A model generated the notes under the pieces. That model saw only the letters and a program-made list of their open reading frames with translations, ran no database searches and was not told the origin of the DNA. DNA of 64,000 nt from Shewanella woodyi ATCC 51908. GTDB lineage: Bacteria; Pseudomonadota; Gammaproteobacteria; Enterobacterales; Shewanellaceae. A program made the position numbers and the translations under genes. This document shows, piece by piece, positions 9,980 to 22,495 of the stretch; the stretch's first letter is position 1, and each line of letters opens with the position of its first letter. The DNA lies in assembly GCF_000019525.1 (NCBI RefSeq), contig NC_010506.1, positions 3,286,001-3,350,000 on the forward strand, in the 5' to 3' direction.

Positions 9980-11566
9980 ATGCCTGTGACTATGAGTCAG
10001 GCGTTTATTGATAACTTCTTAGGTAATTCGCCTAAGTGGTTCAAAATCGCAATTTTATCATTTTTAATCATTAATCCGATTGTGTTTTATATCAATCCGT
10101 TTGTAGCGGGATGGTTATTGGTCATTGAATTTATTTTCACTTTGGCCATGGCATTAAAATGCTACCCACTCCAACCTGGCGGACTACTTGCTATTCAAGC
10201 AGTAGCGATAGGCATGACCTCCCCCAGCCAAGTTTTCCATGAAATAGAAGCAAACTTAGAAGTATTGTTACTATTAGTCTTCATGGTTGCTGGTATCTAC
10301 TTTATGAAGCAGCTACTTCTGTTTGGCTTCACTAAGATGATCACCAAAGTAAGGTCTAAAATAGTTGTTTCCTTGATGTTCTGTACTGCTTCAGCATTTC
10401 TATCGGCTTTCCTAGATGCATTAACGGTTATAGCTGTGATTATCGCCGTCGCAGTTGGTTTCTACTCTATCTACCATAAGGTGGCATCGGGTAAAACTTT
10501 CAATGACGATCACGACCACACTTCTGATGGACAAAAACAATTATGCGAAGAGGAGCTAGAAGCATTTCGTGGCTTCCTGCGTAACCTACTGATGCATGCT
10601 GGTGTCGGTACCGCATTAGGCGGTGTATGCACTATGGTCGGTGAGCCACAAAACTTGATCATTGCTGCGCAAGCTAATTGGCAGTTTGCCGAATTTGCAA
10701 TACGCATGTCCCCTGTAACAGTCCCTGTGTTCTTTGCCGGTATTTTTACCTGTTTCCTTGTGGAGAAATTTAAAATATTTGGCTATGGGCTACAGCTACC
10801 AGAAGCCGTACACAAGATTTTATCTGACTATGAAGCTCATGAAGATGCTAGACGCACCAATCATGACAAGATGAAGCTGGTTGTACAGGCATTTATCGGA
10901 ATTTGGTTGATTGTAGGTTTAGCCCTTCACTTAGCATCTGTAGGTCTTATCGGTCTGTCCGTTATTATCCTAGCAACAGCTTTTAATGGTGTAACCAATG
11001 AACATGCGCTGGGTAAGGCATTTGAAGAAGCGCTACCTTTTACTGCATTGTTAGCCGTTTTCTTTGCGGTTGTTGCCGTGATTATCGATCAGCAACTGTT
11101 TGCTCCTGTGATCCAATGGGCTCTGAGCTATGAAGGTAACACTCAATTAGTGATCTTCTATATCGCCAATGGCTTGCTCTCTATGGTCAGCGACAACGTA
11201 TTTGTTGGCACTGTCTACATCAATGAAGTTAAAGCTGCACTCCTGTCTGGTCAAATCACTCGTGATCAGTTTGACCTGTTGGCTGTAGCCATTAACACAG
11301 GGACTAACTTGCCTTCAGTAGCTACCCCTAATGGTCAAGCCGCCTTCCTGTTCTTGTTAACCTCAGCCATCGCTCCGCTTATTCGCCTCTCCTATGGGCG
11401 TATGGTGTGGATGGCACTGCCATACACTATCGTACTCTCTATCGTTGGTGTGCTTGCAATTGAGCTTGGTGGATTAGAACAGATGACACAGTACTTTTAC
11501 GATAATCAGATTATTACCCATCACTCGATAAAAGATGTGGTTGAATCTGCAGTGTCTTCACACTAA
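9980..11566 (+). CDS. nhaB: NhaB Na+/H+ antiporter
   Basis: This 528-residue polytopic inner-membrane protein matches the usual length of NhaB and exchanges internal Na+ for external H+. Many hydrophobic helices run throughout. Typical family stretches include [20 protein letters not shown] and [27 protein letters not shown]-like Shine-Dalgarno precedes ATG 9980. The divergent pairing with fadR is the classic gammaproteobacterial arrangement. A strong terminator follows at 11621. Confidence 0.95.
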   Translation: MPVTMSQAFIDNFLGNSPKWFKIAILSFLIINPIVFYINPFVAGWLLVIEFIFTLAMALKCYPLQPGGLLAIQAVAIGMTSPSQVFHEIEANLEVLLLLVFMVAGIYFMKQLLLFGFTKMITKVRSKIVVSLMFCTASAFLSAFLDALTVIAVIIAVAVGFYSIYHKVASGKTFNDDHDHTSDGQKQLCEEELEAFRGFLRNLLMHAGVGTALGGVCTMVGEPQNLIIAAQANWQFAEFAIRMSPVTVPVFFAGIFTCFLVEKFKIFGYGLQLPEAVHKILSDYEAHEDARRTNHDKMKLVVQAFIGIWLIVGLALHLASVGLIGLSVIILATAFNGVTNEHALGKAFEEALPFTALLAVFFAVVAVIIDQQLFAPVIQWALSYEGNTQLVIFYIANGLLSMVSDNVFVGTVYINEVKAALLSGQITRDQFDLLAVAINTGTNLPSVATPNGQAAFLFLLTSAIAPLIRLSYGRMVWMALPYTIVLSIVGVLAIELGGLEQMTQYFYDNQIITHHSIKDVVESAVSSH

Positions 11567-11620
11567 CGTCGAGAGTAAATTCAGTGTAAACTGAACTTTA
11601 TCAGGTTAGAAAAGTCTTAA

Positions 11621-11646
11621 AAACGCCCTCATAGGGCGTTTTTTAT
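11621..11646 (+). terminator. nhaB terminator
   Basis: AAACGCCCT pairs with AGGGCGTTT around a 3-nt loop, followed by a T-run, between nhaB and dsbB. Confidence 0.88.
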
Positions 11647-11670
11647 TAATGAATTAGGGAGAATTTAGTC

Positions 11671-12180
11671 TTGAACCCAGTCACTCAATTTGCACAATCT
11701 CGTCTTGCTTGGCTTATTTTGGCCGGTACCGCTCTGGGCCTTGAACTGTGTGCACTCTTCTTTCAATACGTGATGAAGCTCGATCCCTGTGTGATGTGTA
11801 TCTATCAACGTCTCGCGATATTTGGAATTTTGGCTGCAGGCTTAATCGGCATTATAGGGCATAAAAATCGTTTTATGCGTCTGATAGCCATTTTAGGCTG
11901 GTCAGTCAGTGCCGCATGGGGATTAAAGTTGGCACTTGAGTTAGTTGATATGCAGACTAATCCATCCCCTTTCTCTACCTGTTCATTCCTACCCGAGTTT
12001 CCGACTTGGATGCCACTTCATGAATGGATCCCATCACTGTTTATGCCTACCGGTATGTGCAATGATATCCCTTGGGAGATGTTTGGGATCACTATGGGTC
12101 AATGGATGATAGGCGCGTTTACGGCATATTTAATCGCACTGGCTGTTTTTGCCATTCCAGCATTAAGCAAAACCCGTTAA
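11671..12180 (+). CDS. dsbB: DsbB, disulfide bond formation protein B
   Basis: DsbB reoxidises periplasmic DsbA and passes electrons to quinones. The 169-residue product has four membrane helices. It carries the first cysteine pair in the PCVMC motif at about residues 40-43, and a second periplasmic pair in FSTCSFL and TGMCNDI. The start is TTG at 11671 with a good AGGGAG upstream. It is transcribed alone. A copy of the dispersed palindrome and an IS200-like element lie just downstream. Confidence 0.94.
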   Translation: MNPVTQFAQSRLAWLILAGTALGLELCALFFQYVMKLDPCVMCIYQRLAIFGILAAGLIGIIGHKNRFMRLIAILGWSVSAAWGLKLALELVDMQTNPSPFSTCSFLPEFPTWMPLHEWIPSLFMPTGMCNDIPWEMFGITMGQWMIGAFTAYLIALAVFAIPALSKTR

Positions 12181-12194
12181 GATTCGAACATCTG

Positions 12195-12208
12195 ATACTG
12201 ATTGGTAT
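12195..12208. repeat. Dispersed intergenic palindrome, copy 1 (after dsbB)
   Basis: The core ATACTGATTGGTAT is the reverse complement of copies at 38293 and 39872 and matches the copy at 38594. It lies 15 bp after the dsbB stop. Confidence 0.7.
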
Positions 12209-12274
12209 TAACAGTAAAGAATCCACCTTCTGAAGAAGGTGGCTTTGTATTAGCCCCCTAAAAGGGGGCGTTAT

Positions 12275-12709
12275 CTACTTCAAATCTAATTGCGGCTGCT
12301 CCTGTTTTTCAACCTTTTCTTGATGCCTTACATATCTTCGAATCACTTCCTCATTAATCCCCACTGTGTCAACAAAGTAACCTCTTTGCCAAAAGTGATT
12401 TCCCCATAGCTTATTTTTCCGAAGATACGGATACTTGCTAAACATTTTCAAAGCAATTTTACCTTTTAAAGCACCCATCAACTTTGAAATCGATAGCTTC
12501 GGAGGAACTTTGATAACCAGATGTACATGGTCTATTTGTACATTCAACTCTACAACCACACACCCTAACTGCTCACTATAGACATGAATACATCGGTAAA
12601 CATCTTTTCCTAACTTATTCTTTAAAATCCTAAACCTATACTTAGGTGTCCAAACTATGTGATATTGACATCGCCAATACACATGCGATGCTTTCTCATA
12701 TCTACTCAT
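12275..12709 (-). CDS. tnpA: IS200-family Y1 HUH transposase TnpA
   Basis: This is a 144-residue single-strand DNA transposase. The HUH metal-binding motif HVH is at residues 61-63 and the catalytic tyrosine is Y126 in VIRRYVRHQ, so the active site looks intact. N-terminal YHIVWTPKYRFRIL is typical of the family. The reading frame is undamaged and the element may be mobile. The ATG at 12709 has an AGAGG sequence upstream, but the start codon lies inside a 13-bp inverted repeat (12698-12710 with 12755-12767), which would limit translation. Confidence 0.93.
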   Translation of the reverse strand: MSRYEKASHVYWRCQYHIVWTPKYRFRILKNKLGKDVYRCIHVYSEQLGCVVVELNVQIDHVHLVIKVPPKLSISKLMGALKGKIALKMFSKYPYLRKNKLWGNHFWQRGYFVDTVGINEEVIRRYVRHQEKVEKQEQPQLDLK

Positions 12710-12767
12710 GTTTTTTATCCTCTATTACTTCGCTAAAAGTTAGAGTTCAATTAACATGAGTAGATAT
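12698..12767 (-). promoter_or_regulatory. Start-codon-sequestering stem in the tnpA leader
   Basis: ATATCTACTCATG at 12698-12710 is a perfect complement of CATGAGTAGATAT at 12755-12767. In the tnpA mRNA, the downstream arm contains the AUG and codons 2-4. The ribosome binding site falls in the 44-nt loop beside the stem. Confidence 0.65.
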
Positions 12768-12827
12768 TCAGGCAAAGCCTAATTGATGATAACCACCTAC
12801 TGAAGTAGGTGGTTTAGGGCTGAAAAT

Positions 12828-12853
12828 AAAAAACGCCCAATTGGGCGTTTTTA
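12828..12853. terminator. Bidirectional terminator outside the IS
   Basis: AAACGCCCAA is followed directly by TTGGGCGTTT with A and T runs on the two sides. It serves the Nif3 gene (-) and possibly dsbB before the IS inserted. Confidence 0.8.
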
Positions 12854-12886
12854 TTGTGTCGATAACGCTATCTATATAGCCAGAAT

Positions 12887-13639
12887 CTATACCGGATTAT
12901 CGATATCGACAAAGTGATGGGTTAAACCAAACTCACTAGCTAAATGCTCACCTAATGCCTGAATACCATAACGCTCAGTCGCATGATGTCCTGCTGCAAA
13001 ATAATGAACACCCAGTTCAATAGCACTGTGATAGGTTCGCTCGGATACCTCACCGCTGATAAAGGCATCGACACCTAGCTCAGAGGCAATATCGATGTAA
13101 TCTTGTGCCCCTCCACTGCACCAGGCTAATGTTTGGATCTCACCCTCTTCATCACCAATATGCAGTGCTTCACGATTTAACACTTGCGCTAATCTCGCAG
13201 AGAAAGCTTTAGCACTCATCGGCTTATCAAGTCTGCCCTGCCACACTAACCCTTGTGCAACCCCTTCAAGCGATTCTGCACCAGTAATATCGAGTCTACG
13301 GGCAAGTTCTGCATTATTGCCTAACTTAGGGTGTCCATCTAGCGGAAGGTGGTAACCATATAGATTAATATCTTGACTTAATAGAGCCTTAATTCTTCTC
13401 TGCTTCATGCCTGTTATCACTTGTGGCTCACCTTTCCAGAAAAAGCCATGGTGAACTAAGATAGCATCGGCATTTAACTCAATGGCCTTATCGATCAATG
13501 CCTGACATGCGCTCACACCTGTCACTATTGTTGCAATCTGCTCACGACCTTCAACCTGTAATCCATTTGGTGCGTAATCTTTATATTTGGCGACTTGTAA
13601 AAATTCACTAAGATACTGACTTAACTCTGAACGTGTCAT
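12887..13639 (-). CDS. Nif3-like dinuclear metal protein (YbgI family, 'GTP cyclohydrolase I type 2')
   Basis: About 250 residues make up a Nif3/YbgI family protein that binds two metal ions and assembles into toroidal hexamers. Its biochemical role is not settled. Visible metal-site motifs are ADAILVHHGFFWKGEP, YGYHLPLDGHPKLGNNAEL and a C-terminal HYFAAGHHATERYG. I chose ATG 13639 (MTRSELSQYL) because AAGGG lies about 9 bases upstream and the family starts here. An in-frame start at 13708 would add 23 unlikely residues. Confidence 0.88.
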   Translation of the reverse strand: MTRSELSQYLSEFLQVAKYKDYAPNGLQVEGREQIATIVTGVSACQALIDKAIELNADAILVHHGFFWKGEPQVITGMKQRRIKALLSQDINLYGYHLPLDGHPKLGNNAELARRLDITGAESLEGVAQGLVWQGRLDKPMSAKAFSARLAQVLNREALHIGDEEGEIQTLAWCSGGAQDYIDIASELGVDAFISGEVSERTYHSAIELGVHYFAAGHHATERYGIQALGEHLASEFGLTHHFVDIDNPV

Positions 13640-13875
13640 GAAGCGACCCTTTAGTATTTTGGTGGCAGTGTAACCCATCAAGCAATATTTTTTAACTATA
13701 CTGATCACATGTAGTGCTAATCAAAGCCTTGCACAATTTAACGATATTAGTCCCAATATGGTCATAAAATCGATAAAAACAGCAGATTTACAGTGAAAAT
13801 TGGACTTTTTACCAGTTTCACCTATAAAATCCCCCCAAACCTTCGAGTAAACATTAAAAAAAATAGGTTATAACT

Positions 13876-14226
13876 ATGTCAAAACTGACCAAAGAAGAGG
13901 TGATCAGCGCGTTAGAGTCTGCCCTTGCAACGAAACAAGGTAGTGCTGTAACGATTGAGCAGAAAGGCAGCTGGTACAAAATCGATGGCGGTAAGTCACT
14001 TCGCTTTAGCGAACTGGAAGCTATGCTTGCCGAACTATCCGGTGATACGCCAGCTCCAAAAGCGGTAGAAAAAAAAGCTGCACCAGCCGCGAAACCTAAA
14101 GCTGCCGCTAAAAAAGCACCAGTAGCTAAGAAAGCCGCTCCAGCCAGTAATAAAGGTGGCAAGACACCTAAAGAGCTATGGCGTGAAAAATTGGCCGGAA
14201 AAGGTCAACTGCCTCGCGGTTTCTAA
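13876..14226 (+). CDS. Small basic protein with histone H1-like Ala/Lys/Pro linker
   Basis: The product has 116 residues. An N-terminal mixed alpha/beta part (1-55) contains KGSWYKIDGGKSLRFSELE. A linker rich in Ala, Lys and Pro (about 60-93, units such as KKAAPA and KAPVAKK) resembles the H1-like tails of bacterial nucleoid proteins. A short conserved-looking C-terminus (TPKELWREKLAGKGQLPRGF) follows. I do not recognise a named family, and DNA or RNA binding is inferred only from charge and composition. A strong terminator follows at 14244. Confidence 0.75.
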   Translation: MSKLTKEEVISALESALATKQGSAVTIEQKGSWYKIDGGKSLRFSELEAMLAELSGDTPAPKAVEKKAAPAAKPKAAAKKAPVAKKAAPASNKGGKTPKELWREKLAGKGQLPRGF

Positions 14227-14243
14227 TGAGTAATTAGAAAACT

Positions 14244-14269
14244 AAAAGGAGCCTTTCGGCTCCTTTTTT
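14244..14269. terminator. Terminator after the H1-like gene
   Basis: AAAAGGAGCC pairs with GGCTCCTTTT around TTTC. A T-run follows on + and an A-run precedes, so it can also serve the convergent gene at 14275. Confidence 0.88.
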
Positions 14270-14274
14270 ATTGT

Positions 14275-14757
14275 TTACATCGCAATGTCTACTCTAACAC
14301 TGCCCTGAAGGTAGACCACCCTGACCTCATCTCCGGCATTAAAGATCATACCCGGATCCAAGTCTTGTATGATCATCACCTGCTTACCGTCTTCTTGCTT
14401 AATCATCAATTCGACCAAACTTAGCTCCTGATAATAGCTGTTGTCACCGTATCGATTACCAACACCTGCACCAATTAATGCACCAAGAACAGTTGCCACA
14501 TCTTGACCACTACCGCCACCAAATTGATGACCAACCACGCCACCAATTAGAGCTCCACCAAACGTTTTCCACCCTTGGTTTCGATCTTCAACAAGCTGCT
14601 TTTGAGTAATATTCCTCACCGATACAACACTGCCATATTGCACTTGCTCTACAGCGACTGCTTGATTTCGTTTATATCCAGCTTCAATTGGGCTAATTAC
14701 ACCAATAAACAGGCAAACGATAGCTAAGCAGGTGATCCAAGGTTTCAACATAATCAT
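14275..14757 (-). CDS. Glycine-zipper 2TM domain envelope protein (SlyB/PcP-like)
   Basis: The 160-residue protein has an N-terminal hydrophobic export signal (about 5-26). A glycine-zipper segment covers about 65-105, with GGALIGGVVGHQFGGGSGQD and LGALIGAGVGNRYG, and a short beta-rich tail follows. This is the fold of SlyB/PcP outer-membrane proteins. No lipobox cysteine sits at the expected position (ISPIEAGYK), so it may be soluble or membrane-inserted rather than a lipoprotein. It is convergent with the H1-like gene and divergent from aat. Confidence 0.8.
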   Translation of the reverse strand: MIMLKPWITCLAIVCLFIGVISPIEAGYKRNQAVAVEQVQYGSVVSVRNITQKQLVEDRNQGWKTFGGALIGGVVGHQFGGGSGQDVATVLGALIGAGVGNRYGDNSYYQELSLVELMIKQEDGKQVMIIQDLDPGMIFNAGDEVRVVYLQGSVRVDIAM

Positions 14758-14806
14758 TTTTCCGCTAACTTATAATAAAGTCGAATTAAGATAATCTTAC
14801 TCAATT

Positions 14807-15517
14807 GTGAACTCACTGTCTTATTTAAATCATGAACTCGAGCAGTTCCCCTCACCGGAATTTGCGCTCACCGATCCCAATGGTCTTCTTGCCGTAGGTG
14901 GAGACTTGCAACCTAAGCGATTGCTGAATGCCTATTATGAAGGGATATTTCCTTGGTTTAATATCGATGATCCTATTCTTTGGTGGTCACCGGATCCAAG
15001 AGCCGTTTTTGTACCCGGGAACATGAAAACCAGTCGCTCACTGCTTAAGCACCTTAAAAAGCAACCTTGGCGTTACAGCATCAACCATGCTTTTTCTCAA
15101 GTCATTGAAGGTTGTGCAGCCCCAAGAAGTTCACAAGATGGAACCTGGATAACTCCAGAGATCCAAGATGCCTACCTTAAACTCCATGAACTGGGTAAAG
15201 CCCACTCTATCGAAGTCTGGCACCAAGATGAACTAATTGGAGGTTTGTATGGTTTAGCCACTGGACAGGTTTTTTGTGGTGAGTCCATGTTCCACACACA
15301 AACAAACGCCTCTAAAGCTGCTATGCTTTTGTTACACCAGCACTTATTGAAACAAGGTTTTAAACTAATCGACGCTCAGGTAATGAATCCACATCTCGCG
15401 TCATTAGGGGCTACAGCATTGAGAAGAAAAGACTTCATAAACCTACTTAAACGTTTTAGAGATTTACCCGTAGCAGCAGATGCTTGGGCCAGATCCGAGG
15501 TATCACTTGAGCTTTAA
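14807..15517 (+). CDS. aat: Leucyl/phenylalanyl-tRNA-protein transferase
   Basis: Aat adds Leu or Phe from charged tRNA to proteins with N-terminal Lys or Arg, creating primary N-degrons for ClpS. The 236-residue length and motifs such as [32 protein letters not shown] and [18 protein letters not shown] are diagnostic. The start is GTG 14807. Its last codons overlap the bpt start. Downstream lie bpt, infA, clpA and clpS, so the N-degron pathway is encoded together. Confidence 0.96.
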   Translation: MNSLSYLNHELEQFPSPEFALTDPNGLLAVGGDLQPKRLLNAYYEGIFPWFNIDDPILWWSPDPRAVFVPGNMKTSRSLLKHLKKQPWRYSINHAFSQVIEGCAAPRSSQDGTWITPEIQDAYLKLHELGKAHSIEVWHQDELIGGLYGLATGQVFCGESMFHTQTNASKAAMLLLHQHLLKQGFKLIDAQVMNPHLASLGATALRRKDFINLLKRFRDLPVAADAWARSEVSLEL

Positions 15518-16217
15518 ATCACACCCTATCGCCGTTGGCGTAACACAAGCCTTTACCTGTAGCTACCTTGAAGATGAATTAGAGCAACTCCTTGTCTTGC
15601 AAGAAGAAACCATTAACCTGGAGTTGTTTGAACAATTATTAGCCTTAGGCTTTAGACGCAGTGGCGGCACAATATACAAGCCACAATGCCCTAGTTGTAA
15701 CGCTTGTATGCCGATTAGGATCCCAGCAAAAGAGTTCATGCCCTCAAGGCGTCAGAAACGGACATTAAAAAACAATAAAGATATTGTCTGGAAAGTTATC
15801 GATAAACAGCAGGAGTATCATTACACACTCTATGAGCGCTATATCAATGAGCGGCATCAAGACGGCCCTATGTATCCCGCCTCTAGAGAGCAGTATGAGC
15901 ATTTTATTAACTCAGGCTGGATTGAGCCTAGCTTTATCGAGCTTTGGCACGAACAAAGGCTAATTGGCGTTGCAGTCACAGACGTAATGCCCAATAGTCT
16001 CTCCGCTATCTACAGCTTCTTCTGTCCCAATGAGCACAAACGCTCATTAGGATCACTACTCATTCTTATTCAGTGTCGGCTTGCCAAACTCATGGATAAA
16101 GATTTTGCCTACCTTGGTTATCAAATCGACGAATCGAGAAAGATGAACTACAAACGAAGCTACCTACCCTATCAGATATTAACGCCAAGCGGATGGAAGC
16201 AAATAGCTGATGAATAA
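15507..16217 (+). CDS. bpt: Bpt, aspartate/glutamate leucyltransferase (bacterial ATE homologue)
   Basis: Bpt transfers Leu from Leu-tRNA to proteins with N-terminal Asp or Glu. Family features visible are the [13 protein letters not shown] cysteine motif, the RTLKNNKD region and the acetyltransferase-like core [20 protein letters not shown] chose TTG at 15507, with GAGG six bases upstream and overlap with the aat stop, giving about 236 residues. An ATG at 15480 has no better ribosome site and would add nine residues. The tight overlap implies co-translation with aat. Confidence 0.94.
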   Translation: MSFKSHPIAVGVTQAFTCSYLEDELEQLLVLQEETINLELFEQLLALGFRRSGGTIYKPQCPSCNACMPIRIPAKEFMPSRRQKRTLKNNKDIVWKVIDKQQEYHYTLYERYINERHQDGPMYPASREQYEHFINSGWIEPSFIELWHEQRLIGVAVTDVMPNSLSAIYSFFCPNEHKRSLGSLLILIQCRLAKLMDKDFAYLGYQIDESRKMNYKRSYLPYQILTPSGWKQIADE

Positions 16218-16351
16218 CTGATATTTCAGTTTATGGATAATTTTCAATCAAAAATGAAATATCACTCTTACGACTACATTCCCTTTACAGCAAGGGGAAT
16301 TTACGGCATGATATGCCCGATTTAATACTTGAAGGCTAACAGGATAACTGA

Positions 16352-16573
<222 letters not shown>

Positions 16574-16592
16574 GTTAGCTAGTACAGATTTT

Positions 16593-16617
16593 AAAAGCCG
16601 GCTGTGCCGGTTTTTTT
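16593..16617 (+). terminator. infA terminator
   Basis: AAGCCGGC-TGT-GCCGGTTT followed by a T-run, 20 bp after the infA stop. Confidence 0.85.
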
Positions 16618-16640
16618 ACTTTTTAATAAAGTATCGAATT

Positions 16641-16669
16641 AAAAAAGGCTGCAATCGCAGCCTTTTTTT
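16641..16669 (-). terminator. clpA terminator
   Basis: GGCTGC-AATC-GCAGCC flanked by A6 and T7, so it is possibly bidirectional, just after the clpA stop. Confidence 0.85.
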
Positions 16670-16688
16670 ATATCTAAAACTAAATGGA

Positions 16689-18953
16689 TCAGTGACTTAC
16701 TTTTTCAAGCGACTCAACAGAGATAGTTATCTCATCTTTGCTTATATCCACATGAGCCACGCCACCTTTCTCAAGCTTACCGAATAAGATCTCATCAGCC
16801 AATGGACGTTTAATCAACTCAGTGACCACACGTGACATCGGTCTCGCCCCCATCGCTTTATCGTAACCTTTTTCAGCCAGCAAGGTTCTCGCCTCATCGC
16901 TGACATCCAAGGTCACCCCTTTCTCATCAAGCTGAGCTTGCAGTTCAACGAGGAACTTATCGACCACTTTAGCAATAACGGTAAGATCAAGGTGATTAAA
17001 CCAGATGATCTCATCCAGACGGTTTCTAAATTCTGGTGAGAATACCTTATTGATTTCAGACAGGGCGTCTTGGCTATGATCTTGCTGTTTAAAGCCGATA
17101 GACTTTCTTACCGTCTCCTGTACACCAGCATTTGTCGTCATAACCAAGGTCACATGCCTAAAATCGGCTTTGCGTCCATTGTTATCGGTTAAGATACCGT
17201 GATCCATCACCTGCAGAAGTAAGTTGTATACATCTGGATGTGCTTTCTCAATCTCATCCAATAACACAACACAATGAGGATTCTTAATCACGGCGTCAGT
17301 TAATAAGCCGCCTTGATCATACCCAACATAGCCAGGTGGCGCACCAATCAGGCGAGAAACCGTATGACTCTCCATATACTCAGACATATCAAAACGTACT
17401 AAGTTGAGGCCGAGGCATTTAGCCAACTGACTGGTGACCTCAGTTTTACCCACCCCAGTTGGACCTGCAAATAGAAAGCTACCAACAGGTTTATGCTCGC
17501 CACTTAAGCCACTACGAGATAAGCGAATAGCTGAGCTAAGGCTCTCTATCGCTTTATCTTGCCCAAACACAACCATCTTAAGGTTACGGTCAAGGTTTTT
17601 GAGCATATCCTTGTCAGTCGCCGATACGGACTTCTCAGGAATACGAGCCATCTTAGCGATAATCGCTTCAATCTCATTCTGACCGATGGTCTTCTTACGC
17701 TTGCTCGCAGGCTGCATCGCCATGCGTGCGCCGGCTTCATCGATAACATCGATTGCCTTATCGGGCAGATGACGATCGTTGATGTGCTTGTCTGATAAAC
17801 GGGCTGCAATGCTCAAGGCGGCCATGGTGTATCTTACGCCATGGTGCTCCTCATATTTAGATTTAAGTCCCTGTAGGATCTTAGTGGTCTCAGCAACTGA
17901 AGGCTCATTAATATCCACTTTCTGAAAACGTCTAGCCAGTGCTCTATCTTTCTCAAAAATACTTTGATATTCCTGGAAAGTTGTTGAGCCCATACACCTT
18001 AATTTGCCGCCAGACAGTAACGGCTTAAGCAGGTTAGATGCATCCATCACCCCACCGGAAGCCGCACCAGCACCGATGATGGTGTGGATCTCATCAATAA
18101 ATAAAATCGCATGTTCATCGCTTTCAAGCTCTTTAAGCAAACTTTTAAAGCGTTTTTCAAAATCACCGCGATACTTGGTTCCTGCTAACAAAGCACCGAG
18201 ATCAAGTGAGTAAACCGTTGCCGTACTCATCACCTCTGGCACTTCATTTTTAACTATTCGGTACGCTAATCCCTCGGCAATGGCTGTTTTACCCACCCCA
18301 GCTTCACCGACTAATAATGGATTATTCTTTCTTCTTCTACATAAGATCTGAATCGAGCGCTCAATCTCATCACTACGACCAATCAGAGGATCAATACTTC
18401 CCTGCATCGCCAATTCATTGAGGTTAGACGCAAACTGAGACAGTTTACTCTTCTCCTCTTCACCCTCGGTTTGATCTTCTATTCGCTCCTGTTGAGAGCT
18501 GTGCTCTATCTCATCTTTTGACACACCATGAGAGATAAAATTCACCACATCTAAGCGGGTAACTTCACCATTACGCAACAGATATACCGCTTGTGACTCC
18601 TGCTCGCTAAAGATAGCGACCAAAACATTTGCCCCAGTAACTTCGTTACGACCTGAGGACTGAACATGAAAAACCGCTCTTTGCAAAACTCGCTGAAAAC
18701 CTAATGTTGGCTGAGTTTCCCTCTCATCTTCTGGATCAGCAATAATTGGCGTTGTTTGCTGAATAAAATTAGATACATCCTCTCTCAATTTATCAAGATT
18801 TGCTCCGCAAGCCACTAGGGCTTCTTGAGCAGCTGGATTATCTATTAAGGCGAGCAGCAGGTGTTCCACCGTCATATATTCATGACGTGCATCTCTGGCT
18901 TGCTGAAATGCCAGATTTAAGGTGACTTCAAGATCTTTATTTAGCATAAGCAC
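16689..18953 (-). CDS. clpA: ClpA, ATPase subunit of ClpAP protease
   Basis: ClpA is a 754-residue AAA+ unfoldase that feeds substrates to ClpP. The N-domain (1-150) binds ClpS. Two ATPase modules follow, with Walker A motifs GEAGVGKT and GPTGVGKT and the Walker B region [15 protein letters not shown]. The C-terminal D2-small domain has [10 protein letters not shown]. It lies directly downstream of clpS (30-bp gap), so the two should be one operon. Together with Aat and Bpt it completes the N-degron degradation route. Confidence 0.97.
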   Translation of the reverse strand: MLMLNKDLEVTLNLAFQQARDARHEYMTVEHLLLALIDNPAAQEALVACGANLDKLREDVSNFIQQTTPIIADPEDERETQPTLGFQRVLQRAVFHVQSSGRNEVTGANVLVAIFSEQESQAVYLLRNGEVTRLDVVNFISHGVSKDEIEHSSQQERIEDQTEGEEEKSKLSQFASNLNELAMQGSIDPLIGRSDEIERSIQILCRRRKNNPLLVGEAGVGKTAIAEGLAYRIVKNEVPEVMSTATVYSLDLGALLAGTKYRGDFEKRFKSLLKELESDEHAILFIDEIHTIIGAGAASGGVMDASNLLKPLLSGGKLRCMGSTTFQEYQSIFEKDRALARRFQKVDINEPSVAETTKILQGLKSKYEEHHGVRYTMAALSIAARLSDKHINDRHLPDKAIDVIDEAGARMAMQPASKRKKTIGQNEIEAIIAKMARIPEKSVSATDKDMLKNLDRNLKMVVFGQDKAIESLSSAIRLSRSGLSGEHKPVGSFLFAGPTGVGKTEVTSQLAKCLGLNLVRFDMSEYMESHTVSRLIGAPPGYVGYDQGGLLTDAVIKNPHCVVLLDEIEKAHPDVYNLLLQVMDHGILTDNNGRKADFRHVTLVMTTNAGVQETVRKSIGFKQQDHSQDALSEINKVFSPEFRNRLDEIIWFNHLDLTVIAKVVDKFLVELQAQLDEKGVTLDVSDEARTLLAEKGYDKAMGARPMSRVVTELIKRPLADEILFGKLEKGGVAHVDISKDEITISVESLEKVSH

Positions 18954-18983
18954 CCCCTAAATTTACAACTAAAATAACCCAAT

Positions 18984-19292
18984 TCAGGCTTTCTCTAATG
19001 AACACAGTAACGGATGTTGGTTTTGTCTTGCAAATTGATTTACTTGTGCAACCTTAGTTTCTGCAATTCCAAAGGGAAAAATTCCACAAATTCCTTTTCC
19101 CTGATGATGGATTGCAAGCATGATATCTGTGGCTTGCTCCTCGGTTTTTTTGAAAAAGAGCTGTAACACCTCAATCACAAAGTCCATCGGAGTATAATCA
19201 TCATTGTTTAAAATCACCTTGTACATCGAAGGCGGCATGACTTCCGATTCGACACGCTCTTCAACGTGTTCAATATTTCCTGCTTTACCCAT
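18984..19292 (-). CDS. clpS: ClpS, N-degron adaptor for ClpAP
   Basis: ClpS (102 residues) recognises N-terminal Leu, Phe, Tyr and Trp and delivers such proteins to ClpA. The family signature [19 protein letters not shown] is present, with the N-degron pocket residues in [10 protein letters not shown] and the helix [15 protein letters not shown]. It is transcribed with clpA and divergent from cspD. Confidence 0.96.
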   Translation of the reverse strand: MGKAGNIEHVEERVESEVMPPSMYKVILNNDDYTPMDFVIEVLQLFFKKTEEQATDIMLAIHHQGKGICGIFPFGIAETKVAQVNQFARQNQHPLLCSLEKA

Positions 19293-19541
19293 GGTTCAAT
19301 ATTAGCCTCTAGTCATCACTTGTACCAATTAAAGAGATTATTCAGTAAAAACTCTTCCTCTACAATCTTCTATCAAGTTCATCAATTGATACAAATTTTA
19401 CACACAAATGTTGACTTTTTGCTAAAATACTCTTGACATACAAACTCACTGCTTTCATTCTGTTCAACAGGCGGTGAATTGTCCCCGCTTATTTAGTTTT
19501 ACTATCTTACTGGCAAGTAGACAACAGAAGGAAGTGGAAGT

Positions 19542-19748
19542 ATGGCAAACGGAACTGTTAAATGGTTCAACAACGCCAAAGGATTCGGGTTTATCTGCCC
19601 TGAAGCTGGTGGTGAAGACGTTTTTGCACACTATTCTACCATTGAAATGGAAGGCTATCGAACGCTAAAAGCAGGCCAACCAGTCCAATTTGAAGTGGAA
19701 GCGGGTCCTAAAGGTATGCACGCGTCAGCTATTTCGCCAACCAATTAG
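19542..19748 (+). CDS. cspD: CspD-like cold-shock-domain protein
   Basis: The 68-residue single cold-shock domain carries RNP1 (KGFGFICPE) and RNP2 (VFAHYS). Its divergent placement from clpS matches cspD of E. coli, a stationary-phase inhibitor of replication. Without expression data it could also be a general CSP. A GAAGGAAG ribosome site precedes the ATG. The long leader (about 200 bp back to clpS) contains a TTGACA element near 19434 but no clean -10. Confidence 0.92.
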   Translation: MANGTVKWFNNAKGFGFICPEAGGEDVFAHYSTIEMEGYRTLKAGQPVQFEVEAGPKGMHASAISPTN

Positions 19749-19770
19749 TTTTGGCGATGTAAAAAGTAAA

Positions 19771-19799
19771 AAAAGGCAGGGTTTTCCCTGCCTTTTTTA
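19771..19799 (+). terminator. cspD terminator
   Basis: GGCAGGG-TTTT-CCCTGCC followed by a T-run. Confidence 0.9.
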
Positions 19800-19828
19800 T
19801 TTCTCACAAAAAATAGTTCACAATTAAT

Positions 19829-19850
19829 GCGAAGAGGGATCCCTCTTCGC
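19829..19850. repeat. 22-bp perfect palindrome at the icd 3' end
   Basis: GCGAAGAGGGA at 19829-19839 is followed directly by its reverse complement to 19850, centred on GGATCC. It lies 10 bp after the icd stop and lacks a T-tract, so intrinsic termination is doubtful. Confidence 0.75.
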
Positions 19851-19860
19851 AGTGACCAAC

Positions 19861-22495
<2,635 letters not shown>

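Larger units (their letters stand above)
12223..12812 (-). mobile_element. IS200/IS605-type insertion sequence (tnpA only)
   Basis: The element is bounded by two nearly identical subterminal hairpins: CCACCTTCTGAAGAAGGTGG at 12223-12242 and CCACCTACTGAAGTAGGTGG at 12793-12812. The two differ by one base pair that changed on both arms, so pairing is kept. There are no terminal inverted repeats of the DDE type, and a single HUH transposase lies between. A GCCCCC-TAAAA-GGGGGC hairpin at 12253-12269 lies after the transposase stop. The exact cleavage ends were not determined and lie somewhat outside these hairpins. No tnpB accessory gene is present. Confidence 0.85.

Noticed and set aside
15480..15506. 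ATG start for bpt at 15480
   Set aside because: TTG 15507 has a GAGG at ideal spacing and fits the family N-terminus, while 15480 adds nine residues from within aat.
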